Part shown: positions 12,501-22,200 of the stretch, in pieces
Position numbering within the stretch: position 1 is the first letter of the stretch
Layout of the letters: each line of letters begins with the position of its first letter
Source of the DNA: Teratosphaeria epicoccoides
Taxonomy: Eukaryota; Ascomycota; Dothideomycetes; Mycosphaerellales; Teratosphaeriaceae
Direction: 5' to 3'
NCBI GenBank assembly: GCA_021401465.1
Contig: JADDMT010000002.1
Span: forward strand, 620,001-684,000
Length of the DNA stretch: 64,000 bases
Notes under the pieces: model-generated
The model's database searches: none
What the model was told of the DNA's origin: nothing
What the model saw: the letters and a program-made list of their open reading frames with translations, nothing else
Made by a program: the position numbers and the translations under genes

Positions 12501-13178
12501 TCCCAAGGCAACGGACGCCACTGGTCCATCTCCGATCAGCCCCACTCACAACAACAGCCCGCAAACCGCAGCGCCGAAATTTCTCTGCGCGACGTCGCCT
12601 GCGCTCGCGCCCTCCTCCTCAGCTCTGGCATCAAGGCCCGCGAAATCCAGCGCAAAGCCGATACCCCTCGTGACGACCCTCTTCCCGTCATCAAGAACGC
12701 TTCTGATTTGCTTCAGCAAGACTTCGCTGGCGTGCCGAAGAAGGAGGAACATAACATCGTTTCTCGCGCCCTTGCTGCACATCTCGATACATGCCTTGAG
12801 GAGTTTGAAAGCAGCATCCAATCTTTCCTGCGCAGCCGCGCAAAAGAGCTAGATCGACAAATCGAGGACTTGCGATCCAAAGCCACCGACGAATTGACTG
12901 CGAGGGTGCATAATTATGAGGATGAAGCGGAGGCGTTCGTGGTGCAGTTGACGACGAAGCAGCCGCAGGATGTCAAGAGGGTCGATGACGCGATTGATGA
13001 CTTGTTGCGACGGCGGCGGAGGCAGTGGCGATTGGTGAGAAGGGCGGGGTTTAAGCTTTTGGAGTGGGCGGTGCTGGGGGTGTTGTGGTGGGTGTGGTTA
13101 GTGGTAGTGGTTTTCAAGGTTTGTAGGAGGGTTGTGATGGCGCCATTTGTGGTGGTCAGGTGGTTGTTCTCCTGGTGA
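9585..13178 (+). CDS. Large disordered protein with C-terminal coiled coil and membrane segment
   Basis: Single exon, 1197 residues from ATG 9585; the frame is open a little further upstream but only with non-ATG codons. The N-terminus has an Asp-His run (about HDHDHDHDHD then DRDRDRR) within residues 14-33. Most of the protein is Ser/Arg/Pro-rich and predicted disordered, with islands that look conserved: a LSRAEKARKYFELAGEHRRL segment near residue 310, NPLQALRNRRLRVRERKTLP near 365, and a helical C-terminus from about 1010 on. The last part is a charged coiled coil (FESSIQSFLRSRAKELDRQI, then DDLLRRRRRQW) running into a hydrophobic segment at about 1158-1178 (WAVLGVLWWVWLVVVVF) and a hydrophobic tail. 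This predicts a tail-anchored membrane protein with a large cytosolic region. I recognise the C-terminal pattern as conserved among filamentous ascomycetes but know no function for it. Confidence 0.85.
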   Translation: MSRSYGDSPSTGHAHDHDHDHDHDHDHDRDRDRRKPGTIDINFHIARLGPHQNGESRSQASSREGSSKEQEARNSRHATDTCTPSPVDSSQASTLDKRMSTSRHGVKKSGGFLLDSLGTLAGNAHVKEPKSPTDRLAKRASQQNSTIRVEKRRGGPVAPSQLSNDSSLRSSPLSKMSMHDGQAHDQQRQEHERAPSMDPAQLVQMALNLSESRRRHVRGPLQVPIALGDARTASGLSAGTPILVGKQHQRASYSGSGVAHDSPLSQHFRPDHEEEQFHAQRDASMYVPLHFSPATLSRAEKARKYFELAGEHRRLLTHLPPLKPSANSPGNHMASTTGSPKSTRPDLKRMSSDADTEHVLGRQYNPLQALRNRRLRVRERKTLPAPPEVWTDTDRIREWIDHVEAASHDPSFRPATDRGELPRFVGDVGAPVEPPPSSRSHRRTDTGSSVITRPENGWSIEPPELLADLYWTEKDHNKASIEDRFGSRIFPSPLRLSMEKPRRSRHIERSLIDRDAKEESEGIEPRNRTRASHLHLLPRRRKRLDRSPSSTSASSDEGRMPPPLRYEDEAGGDENLGPLARQMQALIEKDQKGELKSPTSPEFTSPDHWDFKHTRFPVLRSARERRDTHSHEQQGSLCVVTPPRHQRAKSADGRAVGGNNGSVTSIGGVSLSDSFSPHDAELMPSVGMDLSPPPTNVERQPSQQKSKLRHIPFLRPHSKERDGTEQSDRTDRQDFAMTDANKTNDPRRSIDSIDSSLVTRHRTGESAASASRSSLKKQGGPPTAFGKETGSLGRFLKGGRVGELVRNETARFGGRGKGIKEIDDATPDAETETLSTYDEAPPSIARDDDDIVASPRTSVDRDRQTPKYHTQGLPSFTSPMRHSVDMVDGEDHISRQQALRREGARSPRFDRLAPPRIKLPGDDEETAPDLEPNIPTDKSDIFKPRKSYGFLEVRDPAAIGRHMSMASLAKIKSQGNGRHWSISDQPHSQQQPANRSAEISLRDVACARALLLSSGIKAREIQRKADTPRDDPLPVIKNASDLLQQDFAGVPKKEEHNIVSRALAAHLDTCLEEFESSIQSFLRSRAKELDRQIEDLRSKATDELTARVHNYEDEAEAFVVQLTTKQPQDVKRVDDAIDDLLRRRRRQWRLVRRAGFKLLEWAVLGVLWWVWLVVVVFKVCRRVVMAPFVVVRWLFSW
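9621..9683. repeat. CACGAC-type in-frame microsatellite coding His-Asp run
   Basis: Imperfect CACGAC/CGCGAC hexamer array lying in frame near the start of the 1197-residue gene. It encodes alternating His-Asp then Arg-Asp; the array keeps frame because the unit is two codons. Confidence 0.85.
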
Positions 13179-13583
13179 TGGGGGATGCAAGGAACGGAGG
13201 GGGCGACGAGGATGTGGATATGGGGTTTTGAGCGTGGGTGGGGTTGCAGGATTTTGAGCGAAGGCGTTTGGGACTTGTGAGGAGGCGATTTGACGGGGTC
13301 ATGCAGTCGTCTAGGCGCTCGGAAGACAGCGAGCAGATACCAGTATCATTTGTGTCATCAAGTTTCTGCTACTTGAGTGAATGCTTCTGAGAAGGTCTCT
13401 GCATCTCTCAGCCCCTGTGACCGCTCTGTTATGTCCTGCACAATCCACTCAGGAAGGCACGACCAAAGAGCCTCGGCTAAATTTCCTCAATCCGTAGCCT
13501 GCTCCCAACATCTCGCCCGATATGACGACCTCCCATGCCATCCTCCTAGGGCAGCTGACCACACAACAACCCAACCATCCACC
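13179..13583. other. Intergenic between tandem genes
   Basis: Holds the 3' flank of the 1197-residue gene and the promoter and 5' leader of the Rdx gene. No gene is seen. Confidence 0.5.
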
Positions 13584-14251
13584 ATGGTCCCCTCCCCCCT
13601 GCAGCACGTCACCGCACCCATCGCCCTTCCGCGCGTAGCTATCACATACTGCACGCAATGCAAATGGATGCTGCGAGCCGCGTATTTCAGCCAAGAGCTG
13701 CTTTCCACCTTCGGCCCCAGCATCGGGGAGATCGCATTGATCCCCGCGACGGGGGGAATTTTCACTATCTATCTCACGTATAAGCATGCGGATGTGTCGA
13801 GTGAGGAGGAGGAGGAGGTGCGGGAAGCGCTGTTGTGGGACCGGAAGGTCGAGGGCGGGTTTCCCGAGACGAAGATTGTATGTTCTTCTTCTTCTTCTTC
13901 TTCTTCTTCTTCTTCTTCTTCTTCTTCTTCTTCTTCTTCTTCTTCTTCTTCTTCTTTTCTTTCTCATGGAGGCTGACTGGCTAATGACTCGTGCAGTTGA
14001 AGCAGAGGGTTCGGGATTGGACTGGCTAATGACTCGTGCAGTTGAAGCAGAGGGTTCGGGATTGCATTGAGCCGCAGAGGAAGTTGGGACATTCGGATAC
14101 TCCTTCTGCCGCGAAGGTTGGGAGGGGGAGTGGGAGTGAGCGGGGCGATGATGTCGCTGGAGCTGCTGCTGCCACTGCGGAGTCTCGAGTAGCTGGCTCT
14201 GTTGGTCAAAGCACTGGAGTTCGTACTCAAGATTGCGAGGATTGCAAGTGA
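13584..14251 (+). CDS. Rdx-family (selenoprotein W/T/H-like) thioredoxin-fold protein, Cys form
   Basis: Two exons, 13584-13877 and 14042-14251, encode 167 residues. The start has a strong CCACCATGG context. Residues 16-30 read PRVAITYCTQCKWML, giving the CXXC at Cys23 and Cys26 of the Rdx redox fold. It is followed by FSQELLSTFG, IGEIALIPATGG and WDRKVEGGFPETK, all hallmarks of the family. The selenocysteine of animal homologues is replaced by Cys, as in other fungi. A second C-terminal pair, CEDC, ends the protein just before the stop. The intron (donor GTATGT at 13878) is 164 bp, long for this genome, because it carries a TTC microsatellite and an extra copy of its own acceptor region. Using the first acceptor (13996) would reach a TAA within 11 codons, so the second (14041) is required. 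The likely role is thiol redox; partners are unknown. Confidence 0.88.
13883..13954 (+). repeat. (TTC)24 microsatellite in Rdx intron
   Basis: Uninterrupted TTC units start five bases into the intron, right after the GTATG donor. They read as poly-Ser/Leu on this strand and poly-Arg/Lys on the other, producing spurious frames on both strands. Confidence 0.95.
13975..14064 (+). repeat. Perfect 45-bp tandem duplication across a 3' splice site
   Basis: Two identical 45-bp units (13975-14019 and 14020-14064) each contain the branch-like CTAATGAC, the GTGCAG acceptor and the first 23 nt of exon 2 of the Rdx gene. The first copy therefore leaves a decoy acceptor and a decoy exon start inside the intron. 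Confidence 0.95.
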
Positions 14252-15403
14252 GCCAGCCTTTCTGCACTGCGGACAATCGGTCTCGTGAGTCTGTGGTACA
14301 CTGCTATCAGGGAAACGCACTCCGGCGCCTGACGCCGCGGAGCCATTGCCACTTTGCACCGGCAGGACGTCTTCTGGTGGATCTGAAGCAGCATCCCTTT
14401 ACCGCATATTTTATTTCTGAAATGGGTTGCAAGCTCAAGTAAGAACATGGACGGACGCCGTAAGCAGTGCTGTAGCCGCAGTGGTCTTACGACCCTAAAT
14501 TATCCTCCTTGGCCTGCTCGCTACCCTCGTCTGGACCAGCGTAGTCGCAGTCCCGTCCTTGCTGACAGATCATACGATTGGGTCCGCAACGCGCAACGAT
14601 TCTGACTGTCATGAACCATACTCGGGCCAGTCAATTTCGCGGATGACGAGCCCTTCGAACCGCAAGCAAGCACATCCTGAACAACAAACACAAGAACGCT
14701 TGACCGCTGGCAGATCTACAAAAGCCACTTCTCATCTGCTGTCGTTCTTTGCTGTTCCCTGTTTCGGCAATTGGCAATTGGCTTTCGGGCCACGGCGACG
14801 CTCATGGAACGATTTCCCCAGCAACGAGATGGCGTAGACCCATTGAGGCCAGATCATTTTCGCGTGTCAAACAAGGAAAGTCTAGAGCTGCTACGGAGTT
14901 CTGAAGTATCAAAGGGGTGGGACAGGAAAGGTCTGGCTCGGGATTCTATGGCAGTGGTGTGTGCTGGTAGGCAATCAGGATCGCCGCCCAAAGCATTATT
15001 ACGATCCAATCCACCGAGATCCGCGATACGGGCATGAACTTCTGTGAATCTCCCTTGCTCGCCGCTGGTCACGGATGAGACGGGAGATACTTGCGTGAGT
15101 CGATTATCCAACGCGAGAAGGAGGGTATGATGGTGGTGATGCTGGTCATATCCGGCCAGTGCGCACACCGATCGGCCACGTCTGGGCAGATGTGTTTATC
15201 CTGACCAAGGTGTACCTGCCGGCCTTGCATCTCGAAAGCTGCCGCTTTCGCAATCTATGTACATACGACCCGCATCCAAAGCCACACCAGCCGCGCAGCA
15301 GCCATCACAGCTTCCCGTGCCTGCCCTCGCTTTCCCGACCCACGTCAGCATGTCTCCCAACCTCCATCAACAGTAGATTCAGAGGATGGAAGATGACGAC
15401 GTA
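14252..15403. other. Intergenic, no supported gene
   Basis: 1.15 kb between the convergent Rdx and S-formylglutathione hydrolase genes. Frames of up to about 100 codons occur on both strands without recognisable content. Confidence 0.5.
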
Positions 15404-16258
15404 CTATAACCCCAAATACCTCGCCGCATGCTCCACATGCTCATCCGCAAACGTCGAGATGAAAAAGTACGAATGATCATACCCCTCCTGAAACCTCACT
15501 TCGACTTTCTTTCCCGCGCTCTTTGCCGCTTTCTCGAAATTCTCCGGCAACAACTGCCCCTGCTTATAAAAATTATCTCCCGTCCCCACATCGATCAGAA
15601 TATCCGTGTCCCCCTTATAGCGCCCAATCAACTCCGTCGCATCATGCTCGCTCCATTTGCTCGTGTCCTCCTCGCCAAAGTACCCGGAAAACGCTTTCTT
15701 CCCCCACTCGCACTGGGACGGATTCGTGATGGGCGCGAAAGCAGACACGGACTTGTATTTCCCCGGGTTCTTGAGGAAGAGGGTGAGAGCGCCGTGGCCG
15801 CCCATGCTGTGGCCCGTGATCGAGACACGAGATCCGTCCAGTTCTTTGAAATGACTGAACAGTGCTCCTGGCAACTCTTCTGTGATGTACGAGTACATTC
15901 TGTACCCGTGTTTCCACGGCTCCCTCGTCGCATCCACGTAGAAGCCCGCGCCGCTGCCGAAATCGTAACTCTCGTCCTCTCCTTTTATTCCTAGGCCGCG
16001 GGGTGAAGTGTCCGGGTAGACGACTGCGATTCCTCTTTTCGAGGCGGCGTGTTGGAAGAATCCTTTCTCGGCGCCGTTGTCGCCGGTGCAGGTTAGCCCT
16101 GCGAGGTAGAAGAGGACGGGGGCGGGAGAGGCGGGAGAGGCGGAGGGCGGGATGTAGAGATTGAGTTTCATTTGGCAGGAGGTGGACTTGGCGGCGTGCG
16201 AGAGTTTGAGGAGTTTGCCGCCGAAGCTGGCGATTGTGGCGGTGGTTTCGAAGGACAT
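15404..16258 (-). CDS. S-formylglutathione hydrolase (esterase D family)
   Basis: Single exon, 284 residues, the usual family length. It hydrolyses S-formylglutathione to glutathione and formate, the second step of glutathione-dependent formaldehyde detoxification, in the cytosol. The alpha/beta-hydrolase fold shows the oxyanion segment FYLAGLTCTGDN (about 50-61), the nucleophile elbow GHSMGG with Ser151, the acid Asp228 in GTGDNF and the catalytic His262 in GYDHSYFF. The ESYDFGSGAGFYVDAT stretch near 96-111 is a signature of this family. All catalytic residues are present. The start ATG at 16258 gives a normal N-terminus (MSFETTATIASFGG). The formaldehyde dehydrogenase partner is not next to it. 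The identification is secure. Confidence 0.95.
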   Translation of the reverse strand: MSFETTATIASFGGKLLKLSHAAKSTSCQMKLNLYIPPSASPASPAPVLFYLAGLTCTGDNGAEKGFFQHAASKRGIAVVYPDTSPRGLGIKGEDESYDFGSGAGFYVDATREPWKHGYRMYSYITEELPGALFSHFKELDGSRVSITGHSMGGHGALTLFLKNPGKYKSVSAFAPITNPSQCEWGKKAFSGYFGEEDTSKWSEHDATELIGRYKGDTDILIDVGTGDNFYKQGQLLPENFEKAAKSAGKKVEVRFQEGYDHSYFFISTFADEHVEHAARYLGL

Positions 16259-16719
16259 GGTTGTGGTTATCCGCTGGTGAAATTGTGTTGTTGTGGTGGT
16301 GCGTGTAGGAGGATTGTCAAGGCAGGTAGATGGACTTTTGGCAATGGAGGGGCTGCTTGGGCGGGGCTGCCAGTTGAAGCTCTACGTCAGAGTTGTTTGG
16401 CTGCAGGCGAGAATAATAGTGTCAGAATAGGCAAGACTTTCCTTATGGCCGTAATAGGAAGGCCGTTTACTCAAATATTTTTTGTTTTCATGTTGATACA
16501 TGCTGATGGTGAAACTGAAGTTGACAAATTCATCATCCAGATCTGCTCAATCGCATGAGCTTCTTTGGTACGCCCTAACGCCTCGCTGTTGAAACCCAAT
16601 ACATAATGTTGGTTGATGGCAGCCATATACTCACTACTCATACGGACTCAACCACCCTCCTTTGTGCGGTGTTCCATCCCACGGAAACCATGAGCAGGGT
16701 GCGCGGCGTTGCTCTGCTC
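16259..16719. other. Intergenic: SFGH promoter and Rpb6 3' flank
   Basis: Both flanking genes are on the minus strand. No further gene is seen. Confidence 0.5.
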
Positions 16720-17387
16720 CTAAGTGATCAGCTCCTCGCAGGTCCAGTCCTCGTAGCTAGGCAGTAGGTTAGCATTTTAGCCTGTACGAAGGGACGAATG
16801 AGGTGCCTTACTACCCATCAGGAAGATACCTCCGCACCACCAACGGCACCTTCTTCTCACTCAGCTCCTTCAGCGCAATGGCTAGCGGGTCCGTCTCGCC
16901 CTCCGGATCGACCAGGAGGGGCGCGTTCAAGCTGTGTCACCTATTAGCTCTGCTTATCGCTCTCGCGTAGTATAGTATAGCTCACCTAATCTGCAACGCT
17001 CGCGTCCCCAGCACGCGCGCCCTCTCATACTTGGTCATATATGGTGTCGTCGTCCTCTTCTCGTTTGGTATGCGCTTGTTCTTGGTCGCCTTGACGTTGC
17101 TGATTTGCTCCTGCGGTCGGTGGCCCTCCTCGCTGACCACGACGCCATTCTGGTTGTAATCCGTGCTGTCGAGAGTCCGCCCTTGTCCCTCACCCTCACC
17201 GTCTACCTCAACGCCACCTGCGTTCTCATCATACTCTTCCACGAACTCTTCTTCCTCGATCAAGTTCTCGGCGTTCTCCCTGGCAGGACATCAATCGTGA
17301 GTAATATTGGGTTGCATGCTTTGCGACTCACTCATTATCGCCAAAGTCGGCCATGCGGTCGTCATCGCCGCCACCGTAGTCGCTCAT
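16720..17387 (-). CDS. RPB6: RNA polymerases I/II/III shared subunit Rpb6 (ABC23)
   Basis: Four exons, 17387-17332, 17279-16986, 16931-16815 and 16756-16720, encode 167 residues. Introns are 52, 54 and 58 bp with GTGAGT, GTGAGC and GTAGTA donors, and phases all match. The acidic N-terminus (MSDYGGGDDDRMADFGDNEE) is typical of the subunit. The conserved core reads TTPYMTKYERARVLGTRALQ, then across a splice ISLNAPLLVDPEGETDPLAIA, then KKVPLVVRRYLPDG and, in the last 37-nt exon, YEDWTCEELIT. Rpb6 sits at the base of the clamp in all three nuclear RNA polymerases and is needed for assembly. The last exon is only 12 codons, so it is easily missed. It lies head-to-head with the TFIIIA gene, 229 bp apart. 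Confidence 0.95.
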
Positions 17388-17616
17388 CCTGAAAAATGTC
17401 GGGAGATGATCGAAGTGGGGACGGTGGGTGAGTTGTATAGTCTTACGTCGCGACGACGACGCTGGCGCGCGACAGGAGCTTTCACATGCTGCTTCGGAAG
17501 TGGCCGCCAGGAAATCTTGGCGGCTCCACTAAAAATTCGTTCACCATTTCGCGCAAGCTTTCACTAACCGTCGTTCTTCGAAAACAACATCGCATCTCGT
17601 TTTCACGACGGCGGCG
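17388..17616. promoter_or_regulatory. Shared divergent promoter of RPB6 and TFIIIA
   Basis: 229 bp separate the two start codons. It contains a CGACG-rich patch around 17451-17462 and pyrimidine-rich stretches but no TATA box that I can support. Any shared control is inferred from geometry only. Confidence 0.5.
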
Positions 17617-19281
17617 ATGATGGGTTTGTCGAAGAGGAAGGCCGCGGATGAGCTCGCGACGGCGGCGAAGAAAATGCGACACGACGATGAGGAATGGGAG
17701 GAGGACAGCGTGGATTCAGCAGTCTTCAGCCATGAACCTTCTGTTGCAGAGACGTCAATGACCTCGCGCTCGTGGTCGAAGCGGCCGAAGAATTTTGTGT
17801 GCGAATATGAAGGGTGCGGCAAAGCCTTCGACCGTCCCGTCAGACTCGAGACCCACTTGCGCAGCCATACGAACGACCGGCCCTACGTTTGCGAGCACGA
17901 CGGCTGCGGGAAGACATTCCTCCGTGTCGAGCATTTGAAGAGGCACTTGGTCGATAAGCATAGCGACGAGCGATCGTATATCTGTAATTACGTCCTGGGG
18001 AACGGGCAGCAGTGCGGCAAGACCTTCACCACCGGCACGAGGCTGCGACGGCACGTAGCGGCGCACGAGGCGAAAGAGGACTTGAAGTGCACCGAGCCGG
18101 GGTGCGGCAAGGTATTCAGGAAGTTGGATACGTTGCAGAGGCATATCAGGCAGGATCACTTGCACGAGAAGGCATTCAAGTGCGATCATGTTGAAGCTGG
18201 GCCGGATGGGCAGTTAGTCGAGTGCAATAAGGCTTTCAGCAAAGCAAGCCAGCTCAAGAATCACATTGCGCTGAATCATTCAGGTGAGCAACACTTCTGT
18301 GACATTTGCAGTCCACCAGAGGAGCAGCCAGATAGCGAGGAATGGGATGTCGAGGAGGATGTCGCAAATCGCGTGGGCTTTCCAACGTACGCCGGACTGC
18401 AGGAGCACATGAAGACCGCTCATCCGCCCACCTGTGGCGAGTGTGGCAAGCAGCGCGAGACAAACCGCGCGTTGAAGGCGCACATGGACATCGAGCACTC
18501 TACCTTAACAGACCGCCAAAAATTCCCCTGCGATTGGCCCGGATGCGACCGCAGCTTCACCAAAGCCGGTAACCTCAAAGTCCACAAGCAAAACGTGCAC
18601 GTCAAGGCGCGCAAATTCGTCTGCGGCACTACAAACCTGACCGGCAACCAGAAAGTCGAAGGCTGGAACGGTCAGGGCTGCGGCAACTCCTTCAGCACGA
18701 AGCAGAGTCTGGAAGAGCACGTCCGCACGCAGCATCTCGGCATCGCCAGCAAACTCAGGCCGTGCCGTAGAGAGAAGCAGGCTCGAAAGATGAAGAGTGA
18801 GACCTCGATGATGGACGTAGACGAAGCTCCGACGCCAGGCACCGGTGCGCTTGCGTTGCTCACCGGCGATGGTTACGAAAAGCGTCGACCCATCGCTTGT
18901 CTGCTTCGTGCTTGCGCTTACCGCTTTTTCCACGAGTACGCTCTCGCCACGCATCTGGAATTGCATCATGGCTGGCACATCGACGACGTAAACGAGAGGA
19001 TGGCAGAGAAGGCTGCGCTGGATGGGGAGGAGTTCTGGATCGGCGGTGCTGGAGCAGAGGATGCAAAAGATCAGGAGTTAAGAGCGCAGCTTCAGGATGT
19101 GCTGAGGCCTGTCGGTCGTGCTTGTGGTCAGCAACCGCAGCAATTTCTGGTGAACCGCGGAGGTGTGGATTCGATATATCGAAATGAGGTGCAGAGGTGT
19201 GCTCCCGTCTCGGATGGGTTGCTGGACTCGGTCGGGGAGCTCATGGCTATCGACCCAGCCTTGACCGTAGATTTGGCTTGA
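17617..19281 (+). CDS. Transcription factor IIIA (C2H2 zinc-finger protein)
   Basis: Single exon, 554 residues. TFIIIA binds the internal control region of 5S rRNA genes and recruits TFIIIC for RNA polymerase III. After a basic/acidic leader, C2H2 fingers run from about residue 60: FVCEYEGCGKAF..HLRSH, YVCEHDGCGKTF..H..KH, a third with a longer CNYVLGNGQQC spacing, LKCTEPGCGKVF..H..DH, a fifth with a long insert, an atypical sixth starting HFCDIC with an acidic insert before EHMKTAH, then PTCGECGK, FPCDWPGCDRSF and a ninth with a long Cys-Cys spacing. A tenth C2H2-like unit, ACLLRACAYRFFHEYALATH, follows after a linker. Nine fingers with variable spacing fit TFIIIA. The ATG at 17617 is directly followed by a second Met codon, so either could start. 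Confidence 0.9.
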   Translation: MMGLSKRKAADELATAAKKMRHDDEEWEEDSVDSAVFSHEPSVAETSMTSRSWSKRPKNFVCEYEGCGKAFDRPVRLETHLRSHTNDRPYVCEHDGCGKTFLRVEHLKRHLVDKHSDERSYICNYVLGNGQQCGKTFTTGTRLRRHVAAHEAKEDLKCTEPGCGKVFRKLDTLQRHIRQDHLHEKAFKCDHVEAGPDGQLVECNKAFSKASQLKNHIALNHSGEQHFCDICSPPEEQPDSEEWDVEEDVANRVGFPTYAGLQEHMKTAHPPTCGECGKQRETNRALKAHMDIEHSTLTDRQKFPCDWPGCDRSFTKAGNLKVHKQNVHVKARKFVCGTTNLTGNQKVEGWNGQGCGNSFSTKQSLEEHVRTQHLGIASKLRPCRREKQARKMKSETSMMDVDEAPTPGTGALALLTGDGYEKRRPIACLLRACAYRFFHEYALATHLELHHGWHIDDVNERMAEKAALDGEEFWIGGAGAEDAKDQELRAQLQDVLRPVGRACGQQPQQFLVNRGGVDSIYRNEVQRCAPVSDGLLDSVGELMAIDPALTVDLA

Positions 19282-22200
19282 TGGGCTGGCGACAAGCGCA
19301 ATGTAAACGAGAGCAGTGTGAGGACATAATTGCAGCCACGGATGATAGAGACGAGAACCTTGATCAAAGTCGCGGTGAGATTGCTTGTACGAGAAATCCC
19401 CGTTCGCATTGCTTGATCAGGTAGACAGTGTACGAGAGACAGGCCCATGGTTTGTTAGATCGAAAAAATGTGTACGAATGGCAGAGATCTGGAGGCGTTG
19501 CACGCACGCAGTTGGGATGCTCGACCCTCCCAACGCGCTCGAGACAGAGATGTTGGCATCAGCTCATCTTTGATACTTCTGTGATCTCGTCCAATTCCGC
19601 CAACTCTGCCACTCATGGCTTGTTTGGGACGAATGGCTAGGTACCAGTGTCCGCTCAACGCAACAGTAATAAATACAAGCCACATGCTGGGTTACCAGGC
19701 CGGATGAAGCTCTTTGTACTCGCGTGTCTAAACTGCATCGATGCTGATAAGATGCGACGGGATGCTGCAGGCTTTGTAAAGCTCCATGCAGGAGCATTTT
19801 CAGGCGACAGACTCTGGCGGAAGATCTCTGCTGGCGTACTAGAGAGCGAGCAGAGAATCAGACGGCGGACCATGGCTGACCTCTGGTGCATCGTCTTGGC
19901 ATTCTGGCCAAGCGTCCTGGTCGAGACGTGCGTCCGTTGGGCTTGCCGTGACAGGCATCTTTCTCTGCTATGTATGGAGCCCATGAACCTCCGAAAATAT
20001 CGTCATGCAACCTGCAGAAGTGCGTCTCGAAGGCAGAGCTTCCGATTGGGTTGGTGACAAAGCGATGTAACGAAGTCTCTTTCTCTCAACGCGGCTCTTC
20101 TCGGTAATCCGTGATACTGCTGAGTGTTGCAGGCCGTCCTCCCGCTGGTGTTCCGTGAAGGGCGCAGGCGCAAGACGTTGGCTTGCAAGCTGCCTGCGGG
20201 CATATGAGACAATGACATAGCTGGAAATCATGACCGTGTCGTCGGAACCAGTCGCAGTTCGAAGTTGCACGGTCCATACCTTGTTGAGCACGCATCGCCT
20301 AACATACATGTAAACGCGCAATAACGACCGACGCGACCTTAACAAACCACCGAAGCACCCCCCCCTCCCCCACGCCTCCGTATCATTCATAACCATCAGA
20401 ATCAGCAGAAGCTGAACGGCGAAGCAGGAAGAGACTGACGTGTGTTGTCCCTTCTTGCTCGTTTCTTTCCATATCTGACCGCTTGCAGCACACTCCATCG
20501 CAGAACAAGGCGGGCACTGCGTGCAGGTCCCAGTGCGCAAGCTGTGCCAGTGCGCTACCCGACTCCTTGAGGGACCCTTATGCCATGGCCTGATCAGACC
20601 TACATGAACTCGCCTGATCTCCTGCGCGAGTCGCTCGCATTCTTGCTTCATCTCGTCAACGCATGCTGAGCTCCTACGCCAGACACTCGTAGCTTGGACC
20701 GTAAGCCTCCAGCCTCGCACGATGCCGGGTGCTCTGCTACGTGTCGGAGCAACGTCCTTGTTATACTCGAAGCAGTCAGTGTAGCGCACAGGCGAGAGGA
20801 TAAGAAGTCTCGCAGCTGTCGAGAAACCACTGCCACTGGGTGTTGTTGGAGTCCAGCGAGGCTTTGACCCCAGGCGCAGACGAGTAAGGGTCTATCCACT
20901 CCATTTTGGCAGTCAGCGAACCATCAGTCGATGAGTCTTGGCTCTGAAGCCGAAGACGGAAGCGTCCACGCATGGTATATGCACTGTACAGCATGAAGCA
21001 CGCGACCATCACCTACGACGTTGGAAGCAAAGCAAAGCAAAGCACCGACAGTGGTCGCTAGCGACAGTCTGCCTACCCACTCACAAGTCAATGTTGCCAC
21101 TCTACCACTATGACTCCTCTACATCCAAGTCATCGTCATGAATCTCATACATGTCGTCCATGTATCGGCAGGTGATCACTGCTAACGTTACGCGCGAGTA
21201 TCCCTAATCGTCGCCAGCACCATGCTTCGGAGTTCGTGAGAATTCCCACCACGCACCCGACAGTCCTCGCTATCCAGTCGCTATGGCGTTGCCAGATATC
21301 CTCACAGACGAGAAGCGTCTGTTCTGGAGCCGCCCCGGCGGCTTGCTGTACCGTCCGCAGCCATGTCGCAAGACATGCTGTCGGCGAAACTGGCATCGCG
21401 GCTTCAAACCCGTCTTTTGGAGCCCGGCTCGGTCTAGATCAAGTATGACAGAAGTTCAAGCTCCATTCTCATTTGCAGTCTGATTCATCTTGATAAGCGA
21501 GCAACGTTCAAAACCGGGTCGTTCAAATACGCAAATGGTGCAGCATACCTCTTGCATCGGTATAAGCGCCTTCGACCATCTCGACCAGGAGTTCATTCGA
21601 ACAGCGCGCGCGCATCGAGGTCCTGGTTGGAGGACTTGGCAAGTTCTCACTGTCTGATCTTGTGGCCAACTCCGCTCCTGGACCATTATGCGCCTCACCA
21701 ACATCAATTCGTGATTCGAAGTATTGCCAGCGTCAATTGCACAATTCCAAGTGATCGACTCAAGGAGTGGGCTAAGTCCAAATGCACAGCTTTACACTCT
21801 CAGAGACAACTTGCGCCGCAGTCCAGCATTTGGCCAACAGACTGTGCCTTGTGTTTGAACAACACTGTCGGTGCTACCGATCAGATCCTTGTCGATGACA
21901 CATCAGAATCCTATCTCGAGACACTGGCACAATTCGTCCTAGGTCAACATGCTTTTGGCCCTATAGAATGCTCAGCGCGGCACAGTAGCAGTTTCTCTGC
22001 ACCTACGATCTGAATGTGGCACAAAAGAGGCCTCACACTGAACATTTCATAGGTCCGGATTTTAGTAAGCCTGTTTCGATGGCCGCTAAGGGTCTATGCT
22101 TACGGAAACAGGAAGAGATGGGCTTCCTGCATGTCGCAGAAGAGGTCCACAAGATGCTACTACAGACTACTTGTACTGTACAGTAGTCGTGCGAAAAATC

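Noticed and set aside
13449..14276. 275-codon minus-strand frame with a poly-arginine run
   Set aside because: Antisense of the Rdx gene and its TTC microsatellite. The sense strand has the CXXC family and valid splice sites.
19968..20789. About 270-codon minus-strand frame
   Set aside because: Begins only with a non-ATG codon, has no recognised content and no supporting neighbour exons. Left as unexplained rather than called a gene.
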